From Epichloe hybrida (taxonomy: Eukaryota; Ascomycota; Sordariomycetes; Hypocreales; Clavicipitaceae), in the NCBI GenBank assembly GCA_019022495.1, contig JAFEKR010000001.1, positions 2,356,001 through 2,420,000 on the forward strand: a DNA stretch of 64,000 nucleotides, read 5' to 3'. The notes beneath the pieces were generated by a model. That model did not search any database and was not told where the DNA came from. It saw only the letters and a program-made list of their open reading frames with translations. Position numbers and translations under genes: made by a program. This document shows positions 48,541 to 61,800 of the stretch, piece by piece (the stretch's first letter is position 1; the number at the start of each line of letters is the position of its first letter).

Positions 48541-49103
48541 GCATCTGGGCAGCCACGAACTGAGCTAAGCTGTGATGGGATGTGAAGCCAGCCTCGACTA
48601 TCTGTTGTACTCCGTACTCGGAACAAAAAAAAAGGGGGGGTGGCGGGTGGTTTCATGTCGTTGCTTGCTTTGCTTTTCGGCTCACAACTCATGACTGCCA
48701 GTTATTAATCCGTAGGCTACGGGGTAATATCACGGGGTATCTCGTCTGGACTGTCAGGCTCCAGTTCTCGTCGCCCTCCAGCCACAGCCCGCGCCACACG
48801 CTTGGACACTGACAACTGCGTGGCTGACGTCGGAGCTTCTTGCTTCATTCAGCTCGACCTTCAATTCGTTCAATTCGGCAACGCCACATGTCCACGACGC
48901 ATCTTCTTGACAGGTCCACCCACAGTGCAGTGTGCATTTGGGTCTTCACCATACCACAATCCGACAACCTCGATTTATAGGTGTTGCTTCTCCCTCTTTC
49001 TTGAGCCGCTTCTGGCCATCGCCACCGCCCTTCCTTCATTTCTTTTGTAGCTCGCCGGTCACCTCTTTTTCATGACACCGACGACGTTCGCTTCTTCACC
49101 ACG

Positions 49104-52100
49104 ATGAGACCGGGTGGCAAGGTAGCGGCCGCATGGCATATCCTGCTATCGTCTCTCATGTGGACGGTAGTCTTTGCCAAAGATGAGCCATCATTAGCCG
49201 TTACAAAATTTCAACATGCTCCGCGAAACATCAACTACTTCGAAGATAGCGATGTCATCGTTTTCGAAGACAAACATGAACACAACGTGTATCGATCCGC
49301 GGACGCTGGCGTCTCATGGAAGCGTGTAGATGCGATTGCGGACGGTCACACTCTCGAGCTCATCATGCATCCTTTTGATAGCAAAAGAGCTTATATTGTG
49401 ACTCCCAGCAAGACCCAATTTCGAACCGAAGACCGGGGCGAGTCGTGGACCAAGTTCGACACAGACGCCTTGCCCAGCAAATTTCAGCCCGAGATCATGA
49501 CGTTTCATGCGGGCGAACCCGACCGCATCATCTTCAATGCGATGAACTGTGATGGAATATTCTGCGACGAGCAAGCAAAGTACACCATTGATGGCTTCAA
49601 GACCACGAAAGCGCTCCGCGTCAACACCGCGGGCTGCTGGTGGGCCAAGTCCAACCCTGAGTTTACGACGGGAGAAGCAGAGAAGGACAAGTCCCGAGTG
49701 CTTTGCATCGTCAGAGAATCGTTTTCTTTCTTTAAGCAAGAACAGAAGCTCACCATGTCGGACAGCTTCTTTGCCGTCGCAGACAAGCACATCCAAGAAT
49801 TCGAGCCCAATGTCGACTTGAATAAAGGTGTTACCGGATCCCTCATCCTGGCTGTGGTCAAGAAGTATATTCTGGTGGCCGTTTCATCCCCACGCAGCGA
49901 TGAGATGTCTCTCTACGTTACCGACGACACGCTCAAGTGGCATCGAGCCATGTTTCCCAAGGACGACAACCACGACCATTCCCATAGAATCAACCAAGGC
50001 GCATACACCGTGCTAGAAAGCACCAATTATAGCATCCAGATTGATGTCATGACGTCTCACCCATCGCGGCCCATGGGTGTTCTTTTCACCAGCAATTCGA
50101 ATGGCACGTACTTCACTGAGAACGTTCCCTACACAAATCGTAATGCTAGGGGCAATGTCGATTTTGAGAAGATCTCGGGAATTCAGGGTATTTTCCTCGT
50201 CAACACTGTCGAGAATGGTGTCGAACTCTCAAAGGGAAGGTCAAAGGGAAGGAGAAAGGACAAGATTAGAGTGACCAAGATTACCTTTGACGATGGCAGA
50301 ACCTTCTCTGAAATAAAGGCCGGGGATGACAGATTACACCTGCACTCGGTCACAGAGCTGGACAATCTTGGTCGGGTCTTCTCCAGCCCTGCTCCTGGCC
50401 TGGTAATGGGTAACGGCAACACGGGCAGCTCCCTAGGACACTACAAGGAAGCCAATCTATACGTATCGGACGATGCTGGTTCGACGTGGAAAAAGGCCCT
50501 AGATGGACCCCACAAGTACGAGTTTGGTGATTCTGGGTCTATTCTGGTTGCCATTGGAGACTCTGGTACGGCAAATGTCAAGGAGTTCTCCTACTCACTC
50601 GACCACGGTGACAATTGGAAGAAGGTCCCTTTGCCCGATGATCTCAGCATCAAGCCTGACCTGTTGACGACGACGCAAGACTCCACCAGCCTTAAATTCT
50701 TGCTCTTGGGTGAAACAGACCGCACCTTTCACATGATTGCCATCAATTTTGATGGTATCAAGGAACGAACTTGCGAGGACAAGGACATGGAAGACTGGCA
50801 TGCACGCCCCGACAAACAAGGTAACCCGACGTGCATCATGGGCCACAAACAGACATACCGCCGCCGCAAGAAAACGGCAGATTGCTTTATTAAGCAGGAG
50901 TTCAAGGATCCTGTTCCCAAGACAGAGGATTGTGAATGTACCGACGCCGACTTTGAATGCGATTACAATTTCCAAAGAGATCCAGCGGACAAAAAGAAGT
51001 GCAAGCAAGCCGGTCCCATCCCATCACCACCAGATGATTATTGCAAGAAGCATCCCGATGGTACCTTTGAGGGCTCGTCTGGCTGGAGATTGATACCTGG
51101 AAACACGTGTAAGAGAATCAAGGGCAAGCAAAAAGATGACAAAATAGAGCGGAAGTGCTCCGAAGCAGGAGATACCAAGCCTTCCCAACCACCTGCGACG
51201 GGCGAAATATCCAGGAAGGAAAAAGTCTTTGATTTCAAGCTCAAAGGCTTTGAGAAGATTTATCTCGAAAAGGGTGATGCCAGCTCCTCTACTGATGAAA
51301 CAGTCATTGTTTGGCCTGCGGGAGACAGGGCGCAGCGGGAGAATCAAATTTGGATGTCTCACGACCACGGTAAAGAATGGAAACGAATTCTCGAGGGAGA
51401 GGAGATCCGTGGGATTTTCCCTCACTTGCACTTCAACGATGTCGTCTACTTCACGACCGATGACAAAAAGCACAAGGTAATCTACACGGTTGATCGTGGG
51501 CAAACTTTCCACAGTTTTGAGGCTCCCGGGAAAGCCAAGACCGGCGTGATGCCGTTCGGATTCCATCCGGACAAGAAGGACTGGCTTTTGTGGATGGGAA
51601 CACGGTGTGACAAGGTCGGCAAGCAAGAGACGTGTTTCGATCAGGTCTGGGTGTCAACAAATCGTGGCGATAAGTGGGACAAGATGCTTCCCTACGCGGA
51701 GAAATGCGAGTTTACCGGTAGCTCGGCATACAACTTCCGAAACGAGAAGCAGGTCGTGTGTCTAGCCAAATCGGAAGAACGGCTGGACGCGAATCTGACC
51801 ATCAAGACAAGCGACGACTTTTTCGCCGACAGAGAGAAGGCCTTCAAGTACGACCGAGAGGTCATCAACTTTGCAACGATGAGCGAGTTCATCATTCTCA
51901 ACACCAAAGATCCCGAGACTGGTGCTGAGCGCGCAGTGACCAGTCTAGATGGCAAAGACTTCGAACCTGCTCACTATCCGCACAACTTCCACGAAGGCCA
52001 CCACGACGAATACACCGTGCTGGACAGCTCCACCCACGCCGTCAACTTGTTTGTACGCTCAGAGGCTGGCAAGGACCGCTCTTTTGGTTCCATCATCAAG

Positions 52101-53735
52101 AGCAACTCCAACGGCACATCATATGTCCTGAGTGCCGCCAACGTGAACAGCGACGAAAACATGTATGTCGACTTCGAGAAGGTATCGGGCATCGAAGGTG
52201 TTGTGCTGATCAACGTCGTCTCCAATGCCGCCGAAAAAGAGAAGAGCAAAGTTCTCCAGACCAAGATCTCTCACAACGACGGTTCGCTGTGGGGATACCT
52301 GCCCCCTCCGGCCAAGAATGTGGAAGGAAAGTCTTACTCTTGCAGCAGCTCCAGGGGAGATGACGACTGTGCTCTGCACCTTCATCACTACACGGAACGT
52401 GAGGATAAGAGACGAACCTTTGCCGCAGACACTGCGGTTGGCTTCATGTTTGGAGTGGGCAACGTAGGATCGAGCCTGGGCGACATCAAAGACGCCGACA
52501 CTTTTATGACAACGGATGGCGGAATCACTTGGACAAATGTCAAGAAGGGCCATTGGACCTGGCAATATGGTGACCAGGGATCCATCATGGTTCTTGTGCA
52601 GCGGGCCACACCCAAGAATTCAGCCAAGACCAAGACCATCTCGTACTCGATCGACGAAGGCAAGACTTGGAAAGACGTGGAGTTCTACGACGAGGAAGTA
52701 ACTGTTCTAGACATTACGACGCTGAGATCCGGAACTTCTCGCAACTTCTTGATATGGTGCAAGGATGGGGATCAGAGGATGATAGCCGTCAATCTCGACT
52801 TCAGTGGTCTCGCAGACAAGCCTTGCCAGTACAAGAAGGATTCCGATGCAGAATCCGATTACTTGCTTTGGACAGCTAAGCACCCGCTCCAAAGCGACGA
52901 CTGTCTCTTTGGTCATAAGGCCAGGTATCTTCGAAAGAAGACGGACCGCAAGTGCTACAATGAACAGAATCTCAAGCGCTTGGTCGATTATGAAAATTGT
53001 GAATGCAAGCGGGAAGACTTCGAATGGTGAGTTTGAGAAGCGAAGATGGAGGAAAACCGAGGGGCCATGATGCGCCTACCTTGAACGGAGATGACTAACT
53101 CAAAACTTAGCGCTTTCAACTTTGAGATTGACAGTTCGGGACAGTGCACTCTGGTCCAAGGACTAGATCCTCTGTCGGGCAAAGAGTGGTGTACGAAGAA
53201 TCCAAACGCAACATCATGGTTCGAGCCAACAGGATACCGTCGAATTCCCTTGTCGACCTGCTCAGGGGGCAAGGAGATGGACAAGACGGCGCCGGAGCAT
53301 CCATGCGAAGGGCACGAGGAGGAGTTTGAGAAGAAGCATCGCACGCCGGGAGTGGCCATTTTCTTTGCCGTGGTGATCCCCTTTGCCGCGGCGGCCGCGC
53401 TTGGATGGTACGTGTACCGGAATTGGGACGGCAAGTTCGGACAAATTCGCCTGGGCGAGTCTTCTTCCACCTTTGACAGCGATCGACCGTGGGTCAAGTA
53501 CCCCGTTGTGGCGGTATCTGCCGTAGCAGCCGTCGTGGTGACATTGCCTCTGCTTGTGGGTGGTCTCTGGCGAACTGCGATCGGTTCTAGGGGCGGTGGC
53601 GGGCGAAGCTGGTTCTCTCGGGGGCCAAGGCCATTCACAACAAGAGATAGCTTTGCGCGCGGGCGCGGCGACTACGCCGTTGTTGACGATGACGAAGGCG
53701 AACTACTGGGTGAGGATAGTGACGAGGAGGCATGA
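49104..53735 (+). CDS. VPS10: vacuolar protein sorting receptor Vps10 (sortilin family)
   Basis: Vps10 is the type I receptor that carries carboxypeptidase Y and other cargo from the late Golgi to the vacuole/endosome. Exons 49104-53026 and 53111-53735 join over an 84-bp intron to give 1515 residues. A signal peptide (WHILLSSLMWTVVFAK) opens the protein. Two tandem VPS10 domains follow, each a propeller with Asp-box-type repeats such as SADAGVSWKRV and SHDHGKEWKRI, and each closed by a 10CC cysteine module (CEDKDMEDW.., CQYKKDSDAE..). A helix near residues 1390-1412 (AIFFAVVIPFAAAAALGWYVY) is followed by a second hydrophobic stretch and an acidic tail ending RGRGDYAVVDDDEGELLG, as in other filamentous fungi. 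The length is normal and no lesion is seen. Confidence 0.96.
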
Positions 53736-55211
53736 AAATAAACGAGCGTCATTGCGTAGGAGCAGCGGCCATGCATGTGATGAGAATGACGTGCAGTGCA
53801 GTGCAGTGCAGGTTGGGTGGTAGGGATGGGCGTGTATGAAGAGTCTCATCTAGCGTTGTTTCAGTAAAAGAATCTTGGACATGTGCGCGAGCAAGAAAGG
53901 GGTTCTTTTTTTTTTTTTCTTTCTTTTTTTTTCGCAATGTGAAAGTCGTGCCATCATGAGCCCTCGGGAGGAATAAAAAAAAAAAAGGCGGACAAGCAAG
54001 TTCAACAAGAACATGACGACCAAAGAGAAAGTCCATCAACGACAATACCACGTAGCCACCCCCATCAAGGGCACCCCCCCCCCCTTTTCCGGACAATCTA
54101 GCAAGTTCCCATGAAACTACGGAGTACTAACTACAACTTACTACATGTAGTTTATTGCCACCAACAAACAAAAGCCGCCTCCCTCGCACGAACTCAAACC
54201 GCCGCCAACGTACTTCCCTGCCCCGCCAGACTCGAGATGCGGAAAGAATGAGGAACAATAGAAGCCACCTGTAATCCGTAATCCGTACGGGGACGGGCAT
54301 GACAGACACGATGGCCTCGCTCCACCCAGACTTTCTTCTTTGTGGCGGTTTTGTCAAGGCGTGGCGTGGCGTGGCGTGGCGTGGCGTGCATGTTTTCTCG
54401 CCATCTATTCCGTACTTGTCAAGATTGAACGTTGATGGAGAACTCGAGTCAAGCCATTCTTGTTGGATGACAATTTGATGCCAAACTTGGCAGTTGGCTG
54501 TGCTGCTGAAACAGCCGTCCATTCCCGTCGACACCCCCCCTCAGTTCACACCGTTGCAGCTCTCCCTTTACACCCAAGACTGCCGAGTTACGGCGTGCTC
54601 ATCCATCAGTGTAAACACTTTCTGATTTCTACCCAAGTCTCAAGCTACCAGTACAAGCGGTATTCGAGCTTCTATCCTACCACCAAAGCTTCCCCTTCAG
54701 CCCTCTTCTTATCACCCCATTAGTAGACCATGCCCCTTCCAACGTTATTATGACCCAATAAGACAACCGTGTAAAAAAAAAAAATTCAGCAGAATTTTCG
54801 CTTCCAGTGACAAGTGTAGCGCAGGCGCCATGGAACTCCGCCCAATGATATATAGTTGGCCGCAACTGTAAACAGCGGCGATCTGACGCTTCCATGTAAT
54901 CAACAATAATTCGGTTTCAATCACCAGATGTTTGGTATGACTGAGAAAGAACAAATAGCACAGCCGCGACCCGAGAAATAAAAGCGAGAATGGGTATAAA
55001 AGTGGTAAAAGAGAGGAAAGTTATCATTCGTGGTTCTGATGTTGGAGATGAGAACGTATGCGTATGCGTGTCGTTGGGAACAAGTCCCCAATCATGAAAA
55101 GACGTGTAGAAGAGAAGAAAGAAAAAAACAATCGGCAGGTAAGAAATACCCGTGGTTGTTGCGAGACGTCGCCAATGGCTTTCAAGCCAAGTCGATGGCA
55201 TACATGATGAA
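53736..55211. other. intergenic region between VPS10 and the 55-kb gene
   Basis: Contains a GTGCA run (53793-53812), T/C and A homopolymers near 53907-53930 and 53977-53988, a C run near 54076, a GTGGC repeat (54361-54385) and a TACGGAGTA 9-mer (54118-54126). No gene is seen. Confidence 0.55.
54361..54385. repeat. pentanucleotide repeat (GTGGC)5
   Basis: Five perfect GTGGC units followed by GTGCATG. Confidence 0.95.
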
Positions 55212-58200
55212 TCAAGTTCGACGTACACGGTTCCAGAATCGCTTCATCATGCCATCATCATTCGTCAATAGGTCTTCTAGATCCATGGCGGCGAACTGCC
55301 GCTCGATGCTCTCTTTAGAATGACCCTCTCGAGCGAATGACTCGGGCGATTCTGGCTCGTCTTTGGCTTGTGATGGTTTGCGTCCGTTGGACGTCTTTTG
55401 CCACCCATAGATTTGCTCCTCATTGGCGCGAAGATCTGGGCGTGTCAGCGTCATTCGCAGCGTCATTTCGCGAGACACAGCCGGTGCTTGGGCGTAGTCC
55501 GCCTTGGGAACAGGACTCTCCTCGTCTTGACTTTTCTGAGCCGGCCTGATGGGCAGGGGCTTTTCCATTGTCTCTGGTGTCCTTGGTGATTCGGGCTCCG
55601 TCGCGGAACCTTCGTCACTATACATGGATGATCTATCGTCCTCGGTAAAGGGCTGCAATTTGCCGAGTCGAGAGCTTGATCGCTCTTGCTGCGAAGCTAC
55701 CCTCTTGTGACTTCCGATATTTTCTTTGCTCTGAACTTCTTCGATGGATGGAAATCCGAATTCAACGGCTTCGTCAAACTTGTGTGGAGAAGCCAAGTAC
55801 ACCCGGAGCTTCATTCTCGCGTCAGGGTCTTGATAATGGGCAGCTGCCTGGTCCACAAAAGATGACGGATCAGGAACGGGCTGTTTGTTGGGCGTGATCA
55901 GCGAGAGAGCGCGGGATCTTCTCCGGGCATGACCTTGAGCTGGCGAGCCAAGGACAGATGCTTGGGGCGATGCAGCAACCGACGTTGTCGCAGAGGCATC
56001 CTTGGCTGTTGGTCGGCTCATTGAGACAGACGTCCGGTTTCCAAAGGGAAGTTTGGAGATGGAAAGGTGTCTCCTGAATGAAGGGTTCCGTTTGGCTTGA
56101 GCCGGGGCGTCTTGATTGCGAGGATCAATGTGATCATCGTCGAGAACAAGCCTCAAATCCAGGTCTCCGCTCTCTTCGAGCCAGCGAAACGAACCAAACA
56201 TCGAGTCGGCGCTTTTGGTCAGATCTGGCCCAGTTGGCCCAGTGGCAGACGAATGGTCAGGCGAGAAGGACACCATCTTGGCTAATTTGGGTCTAGAGTT
56301 CGTGGAGCTTATGGTTGGCGGATATTCCAGCTCAGGTGTCTGCGGCTGGCGGTTTCCGAGTCGGAGGATGGAATCCTCAGTCGCATCCAATATCACGCAC
56401 TGTCTTACACGCTGAGCACTCGGAATATCACCGCTCGAATGATAGCGCTTGACAAAGTTCCTCTCGGAACTGGCATGTATCCGTAATGGATTGTTCTTGG
56501 CTTGAATGCGACGATGTGGTGCGTTCTCCAGTTCGTCTTGACCGAATCCAAGTTTTAGTGTTGGTTGCTGGTCTTCGTCGTCGAAAGATGGAGCAGCCAG
56601 GGGACCGTCAAGCTCCTCTTGAACGGGCGAATCAAGCTCGTTATATTCCAGGCTGCGAGCAATGCGCAGACGTTCCAGTGTGGAGAAATACTGCTCGCAC
56701 ACAAACACGATATTGTCAGTACGGAGGGACTCTGAATATCGAGGGAGAGAAAAACACTGCCGAGGGAGAGGAGGAGGGAGAGGGAGGAGAGAGAGTAGAT
56801 GGCGGATCGTTCTACGAGGGGAAGGGAGAGTGGACAAGAGGTGTATGTACTCCGTATCCATGTAAAACATGGGTCGTTCTTGGGGGTTGCCATGTGCCAT
56901 GTGTGCCCTGTGTGCCCTGTGTGCTACTCCCTCCGTACACGTCAGAGACAGCCAGCCAGCTAGCTGCACTGGAAGCGGAATGGCATGTCTCGAGGCAGGA
57001 ACGAGGCAGGATCGAGGCAGGAACGAGAGACGTGTGGTGTCCACCAACTTGGAAGGGATGGTGGCGATCCGTTGGTGGGAAGAGCGGGGAGCGGGCGGGC
57101 GGGTAATAAGAAAGAAACATGTTACGGAGCGGAGTACATTGCGGTACTTGTTGGTGGTGGTATCGTGGTGCAGGGGAAGGGGGGAGAGGTCAATTTCTCG
57201 TGGCTCGAACCACTAGATAAAGAAGCATGCTCCATGGCAGCTTCAGCGCAACCGACGGACCACGGTAATAGCGAGCAGGTTGTCTGGAGATGATGATGTC
57301 GGTGCTGGTGGTGGTGACGATGCAGGACCAAAAGCAAGCAGGGGCTGGCTGGCTTGCTGCATGGACGACTCGACGACTTGTGCGTGTGTGCGTGTAAGCG
57401 TGTGACTAGTGACTGGCCACAGCTCGCACATGGAGAGCCAGCTCGGACTACCTGCTGACAACGTCTCGTCCTGGCTTGTCCTGTCCACGTTGGCACAAGT
57501 CTCATCCTTCACCGCCAGACCCGGTCATACTGGCACTGCAGCAAGGGGGTCGGGAAATAGGCAGGAACACCCAAAAGTGTACAAGACAGCACATGACGGC
57601 ACATGAAGACATGTCAAATTTGGTCCGACCTGGGGAAGGGGAAGCGGCCGGCGCTGCCAACAAAGACACGAATACATCTCTCAAAGACAATGGCGACGTC
57701 TTTTCTGGAGACTTGCGCGGTGCATGGTTTCGCCGCAGGAACCAGTCACATGATCAGCAGTTCTCCACGCTTGTGCCAGAATGGTCAAAATTCTGAGCCA
57801 AGAAGCAACGCCGTCCAGCAAGGCTGATCTAGATCCTCGCGCTGGAATTGCATCTCGTATTGTTTGTTTGTTTGTTTGTTTGTTTCTTCTTCTTCCTTCT
57901 TATTTCATGTCGATCCAAAGAAGAATAAAATCTTGCTTTCTGGCTCCCCTGGGCACGCCATGCACTTGCCGTAGCTTTCCTTGGTGCTTCAGCGACCCAT
58001 GTTTCCCCAAGACGTTTTGTGATGGTGACTCGAAGAAGACGACTTCGTCCGCAGAGCCGTTCGTGCTTGTGTATGTGTATCGAATGCCGACGCCACCCAG
58101 TGGTGTAACATTTTGATTTGGCTCGCGAGCCATTCAGTCGCATCACTTGTCTCGTGCGGTTTTCATAGTACTATTGGACTCGCGACTTACCTTGCGTTGT

Positions 58201-58835
58201 ATAGTGGGAGGCAATGCTTCGAATTCTTCTTTGGTCATCGACATGGTGGGCGAAAATCCGTCCAACGAGGTACATCTTCTGTCCGATGAGCTTCGCCATG
58301 ATTTTGAGGCACTTCGAACGGGGCTGTTGCTCTGATTGATGCTTCGCGGTTGGGGTTTGGGAGACGATGTCGGAGCTTGCTCGAACATGTTGCGATCGAG
58401 CAGTCTCATACCGCTGAGGCATCGATGCCGTCGGCTTTGTAGCTGGCAGCCACCAATATGGTCCATGCCCTCATCAATATTTTCTGGCTGTCGGAGTGGA
58501 GAAAACCGACGCAGGGCAGCTGGGAGAAGAGAGTGTCGGTGTTGGCTGTTGGTGGAGCTTCTCGAGCTAGTGCATGTTATGAAGGTAGCTCCAGAGCTGG
58601 GGAACGAGGCAAAGCTGAGAGAGGGACTGCCTCCTACTACACTGTCATTGGCGTCTCCGACACCAACAGGTGAGCTGTCTATGATTGCGCTTTCGCCCAA
58701 GTCGACGGGTGAGGTCGTGTTGGTCATCGTAGCGGACGCGACGCTTGGTGCTGATGATAACAGCAGGAAGCTTGAGCCGCAACAGTCTGAAAAGGTGTTG
58801 TCTGTTGGAGAATCCAGGTCGAGAAAGCTTCTCAT
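55212..58835 (-). CDS. conserved fungal protein of unknown function, with a predicted 1.5-kb intron
   Basis: I do not know a function. Exon 1 (58835-58191) ends MTKEEFEALPPTIQRK at a GTAAGT donor. Exon 2 (56690-55212) starts after GAGCAG with YFSTLERLRIARSLEYN. The joined stretch EFEALPPTIQRKYFSTLERLR is a pattern I recall from fungal hypothetical proteins, and both junctions are phase 0, so I join them to 707 residues despite the long intron. The rest is Ser/Pro/Arg-rich with short motifs (SFRRHLSISKLPFGNR, KLRVYLASPHKFDEAVEFGF) and ends ERQFAAMDLEDLLTNDDGMM. A role in polarity or signalling would fit such disordered proteins but is speculation. If the join is wrong, these are two separate genes. 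Starts upstream of 58835 (to 58982) are also open. Confidence 0.65.
56691..58190 (-). other. predicted 1500-bp intron of the unknown gene
   Basis: Donor GTAAGT at 58190-58185 and acceptor GCAG ending at 56691. It holds A/G-rich low complexity (56755-56800), one TACTCCGTA 9-mer (56848-56856), one TACGGAGCGGAGTAC (57123-57137) and a TGTT microsatellite (57861-57885). The frame is closed many times within it. Confidence 0.5.
57861..57885. repeat. (TGTT)6 microsatellite
   Basis: Six TGTT units in the predicted long intron. Confidence 0.95.
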
Positions 58836-61800
58836 CGGCCCTAGGCCGGGCGAAACGGGACAGTCAATGCGGAGAGGGAGAGAACCCTCATGGGATGGCC
58901 ATCCCTGGTTGCACCTGTGAGCCATGGCTAGCCCAAAAGAGTGTACAGAGTACGGAGCGGAGTACGATGTTGATTGAACCACCTTGGCGAGTTGGGGGGC
59001 CTCCTCGGGGGGTTGCGGGTGAATTGCTGGACCTGGTTTGTTCCTGCGTGCAGGCCTTGTTCCTCAACCCCAGCTCGCTTTTCCAGCCGACTGTGGGTGG
59101 ACGGCTTCTTTCGGCTCTCCCGATAGGGGGAGGCGGGGGATGTGAAGCGCAGATATAAGAAGACTTGAATAAAACAAACAAGATATGTAGAATAACAACA
59201 AGAACCACGAACCACAACGATGTCTCGATGGTAATCGCCCGTGCCTAGGTAACGGGGGGAAGAAGGTGGCAGGAGCGGTAGGTACGTACCCGAGCGAGAG
59301 TTGCAGCAAAGGAGAAAACGACGAGGCCGGGAAGAGCAGCAGGGCGGCCGACGAATCCATGTCGCTTCAACTGGATTCGACAAGACGTTCGACAGCACAT
59401 GTGAATCATCCAAGATGATCGCATGGGCGATGCCCTCTTGATGTATTCCGTATTGTTAATATTGCTTTCCCCTGTACATCCCTGGCTTGGAGCACAAAGC
59501 ACGAGTGCAAGAACGCCAAGCCGTGCCTTCCCCGGCTTGTGATACGTTTACACACATACTTTGCTGTCTTATTTTATTCTACTCCGTATGTACATAATAT
59601 GTGGCAACGTTTCCACCCGTTTCCACCCACCCAATGCGTCTTCCGTCCTGTTTCACATTTCAACAAGTCTCCGGCCCATGATCAAGCACACGGGGCAACA
59701 CAAGAGCCGCGGGTCCAAACGCTCAGGGGAGCCGAGAACTAACTAGTCATGGCTAGAGGATCTTCAATGGATTGCTGTGGCGCTCGGGATTACGTCCCCA
59801 ACGGCGGACCGGACGGGGAGCTGAAGCGGGGGCAAGAGAGCATGCTCACGGCGTGGTCTGGTCCTAATTTGAGCCGTAACGCCTTGTTTATATGAGACAG
59901 GACAGCAGACGGCGGCTGTTAGACTAGATGGGCGTGGCTGACTCCAACGGCCGCAGAACTCGTCAAGAAAGTTCCAGGCGCACGTACAAATGTGATAGAC
60001 TGAGAAGCACAATTTCGCTTCCTGTGAAGTTGTGGACTTTCGGGATTGTATGAGACCAATCGCTTGCCGAAGGACCCCCTGGTCTTCTCTAATAAACCGT
60101 AATACTCCGTACGATCACACGCAGAGTGCGGAGTACATACAAAGTCCTGATCCCTGGGGCTACACCAAGGACCACATAGCGGGAAGCTAAATATAAACCC
60201 AGCCAGCATTACCATTTTCTCCTGGACCCGTTCACCGCGTGCCATCGCCATTGCTCCACGGAGTACTCCGCAGGGGCACAATCTGGTCCATCACTATCGC
60301 CGAGGCATCAAACTTGTCGAGTACAAGGGTACGATGATGACTTCTGTCACTAGAATCGGATGGCTTAAAGTTGTACAGCCACGCTGACGGCGTTTGAACG
60401 AGATACCTGTCTTGCTCTGCTTGAAAGACGTTCCTTTATCCGATCAGCAGCTACTTTTTCTTGCACTTCAGCCGCGAATTCCGCCGTCAAAATTCATCTT
60501 CTGTCATGATTCATTGTGCCATCTCCGTACGAGATGCTGTGAATGTACGGAATACGGAATACGGAGTACTGCAAAATGAATGAGCGAAATACCCTTGTAG
60601 ACATAGTTTAGCCTAGCTGCGAGGCTTGCGCCAAGCTGATACACCGAATCCAATATCCACAAAACAGTGCAACCAGCCCGTCCACCATCCATCACACCGT
60701 GCAGATCCTTACCACTCACCACGCACGGCCCCGGCGCATGGTGGCATTTGCGCTTCGCTTCTCCTTTCGTGTTTTGGGGAAGCTTCAGCCGAAGCAGAGG
60801 GGCGGTTAGTACCGACATCGTGTCCATCCTTTTTGGTCGGTTTGGATATTGCCGAGAAATGAGAGGAGGCGTCCTTCAGGATGTCTCTTACCAGAAAGGC
60901 TTGGCCACCCGATTTAGGCATAGCATTGATGACGATAGTGCCAATCCATCATCTTACCAGCTTTCTTTTGACAGCTTCGATCCATCAAGCAGGCATCACG
61001 CAATCTTGAATCAAATTATGATGACTTTGAATTAACTGGCAGCCCGTCCCAGGCATTCTCGCTCGAGCTCAAGTCGAAACGCTGTATTATTGAGGCTGCA
61101 TCAGGTTTACCGAGTGTAACGCGTCACAAGCTCCTGAGCGTGAGTGGTGAGTGATGAATGCATACATACGGAGGGAGTACTTGAGCCTCACTTGATACGG
61201 ATAGAGAAAAAGCCATGGGGCACAGTTGCAGTCCGCCCAAATAATTCACATCGAGACAGCACAATCAATGTCTTGATGAACAAAACAGGAACAGTCTCGC
61301 ACGCCCTAATAACCCGTCGTGACCTCGGTTGCTTCGCTAACTGAAGATGTTCTTGAGATGTTCTTGAGATGTTCTTGTTCCAAAATCATGACCACTCGAG
61401 GCTGTTTGCCCTGCCACTTGTCAGTTCCCCCACGCCACGAAGAAACCAAAGGGAAAGGGGCCTGAAAGACGTCGTCGGAAGGAGTAGTGATGAGCTGATC
61501 GGGCATGACCCTTCAGTGATCGGCAGAAATTACCGAGGCGGCCAGCAAGCGGCCCCGAGATTTCTAAATTGCTTGAGCAGGCTGGCAGGATGGCACGTCC
61601 TGCCCTGTCTGTTACTGTGAGCTGGCACACAAAGGTCTGGCGCTCTTTTCACAACCACGACCATCATGACCCGCACGCGGCTCGCTCTGAGCGCCATGAG
61701 GCTTTTCAACGTCGGCACTGACAAGTTGAAAAGGCGTCAGAAGCCAGGGGTCGGGATGTACGGTGGGTGTACACCAATATAACAACAGACCGTTCGTTCG

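Larger units (their letters stand above)
47869..49103. other. divergent intergenic region, repeat-rich
   Basis: Shared upstream region of the NTF2-like gene and VPS10. It contains three short tandem repeats (listed separately) and one TACTCCGTA 9-mer at 48608-48616. A run of A and G occurs near 48628-48640. The ORFs inside consist largely of repeat-derived sequence and are not credible genes. Confidence 0.55.
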
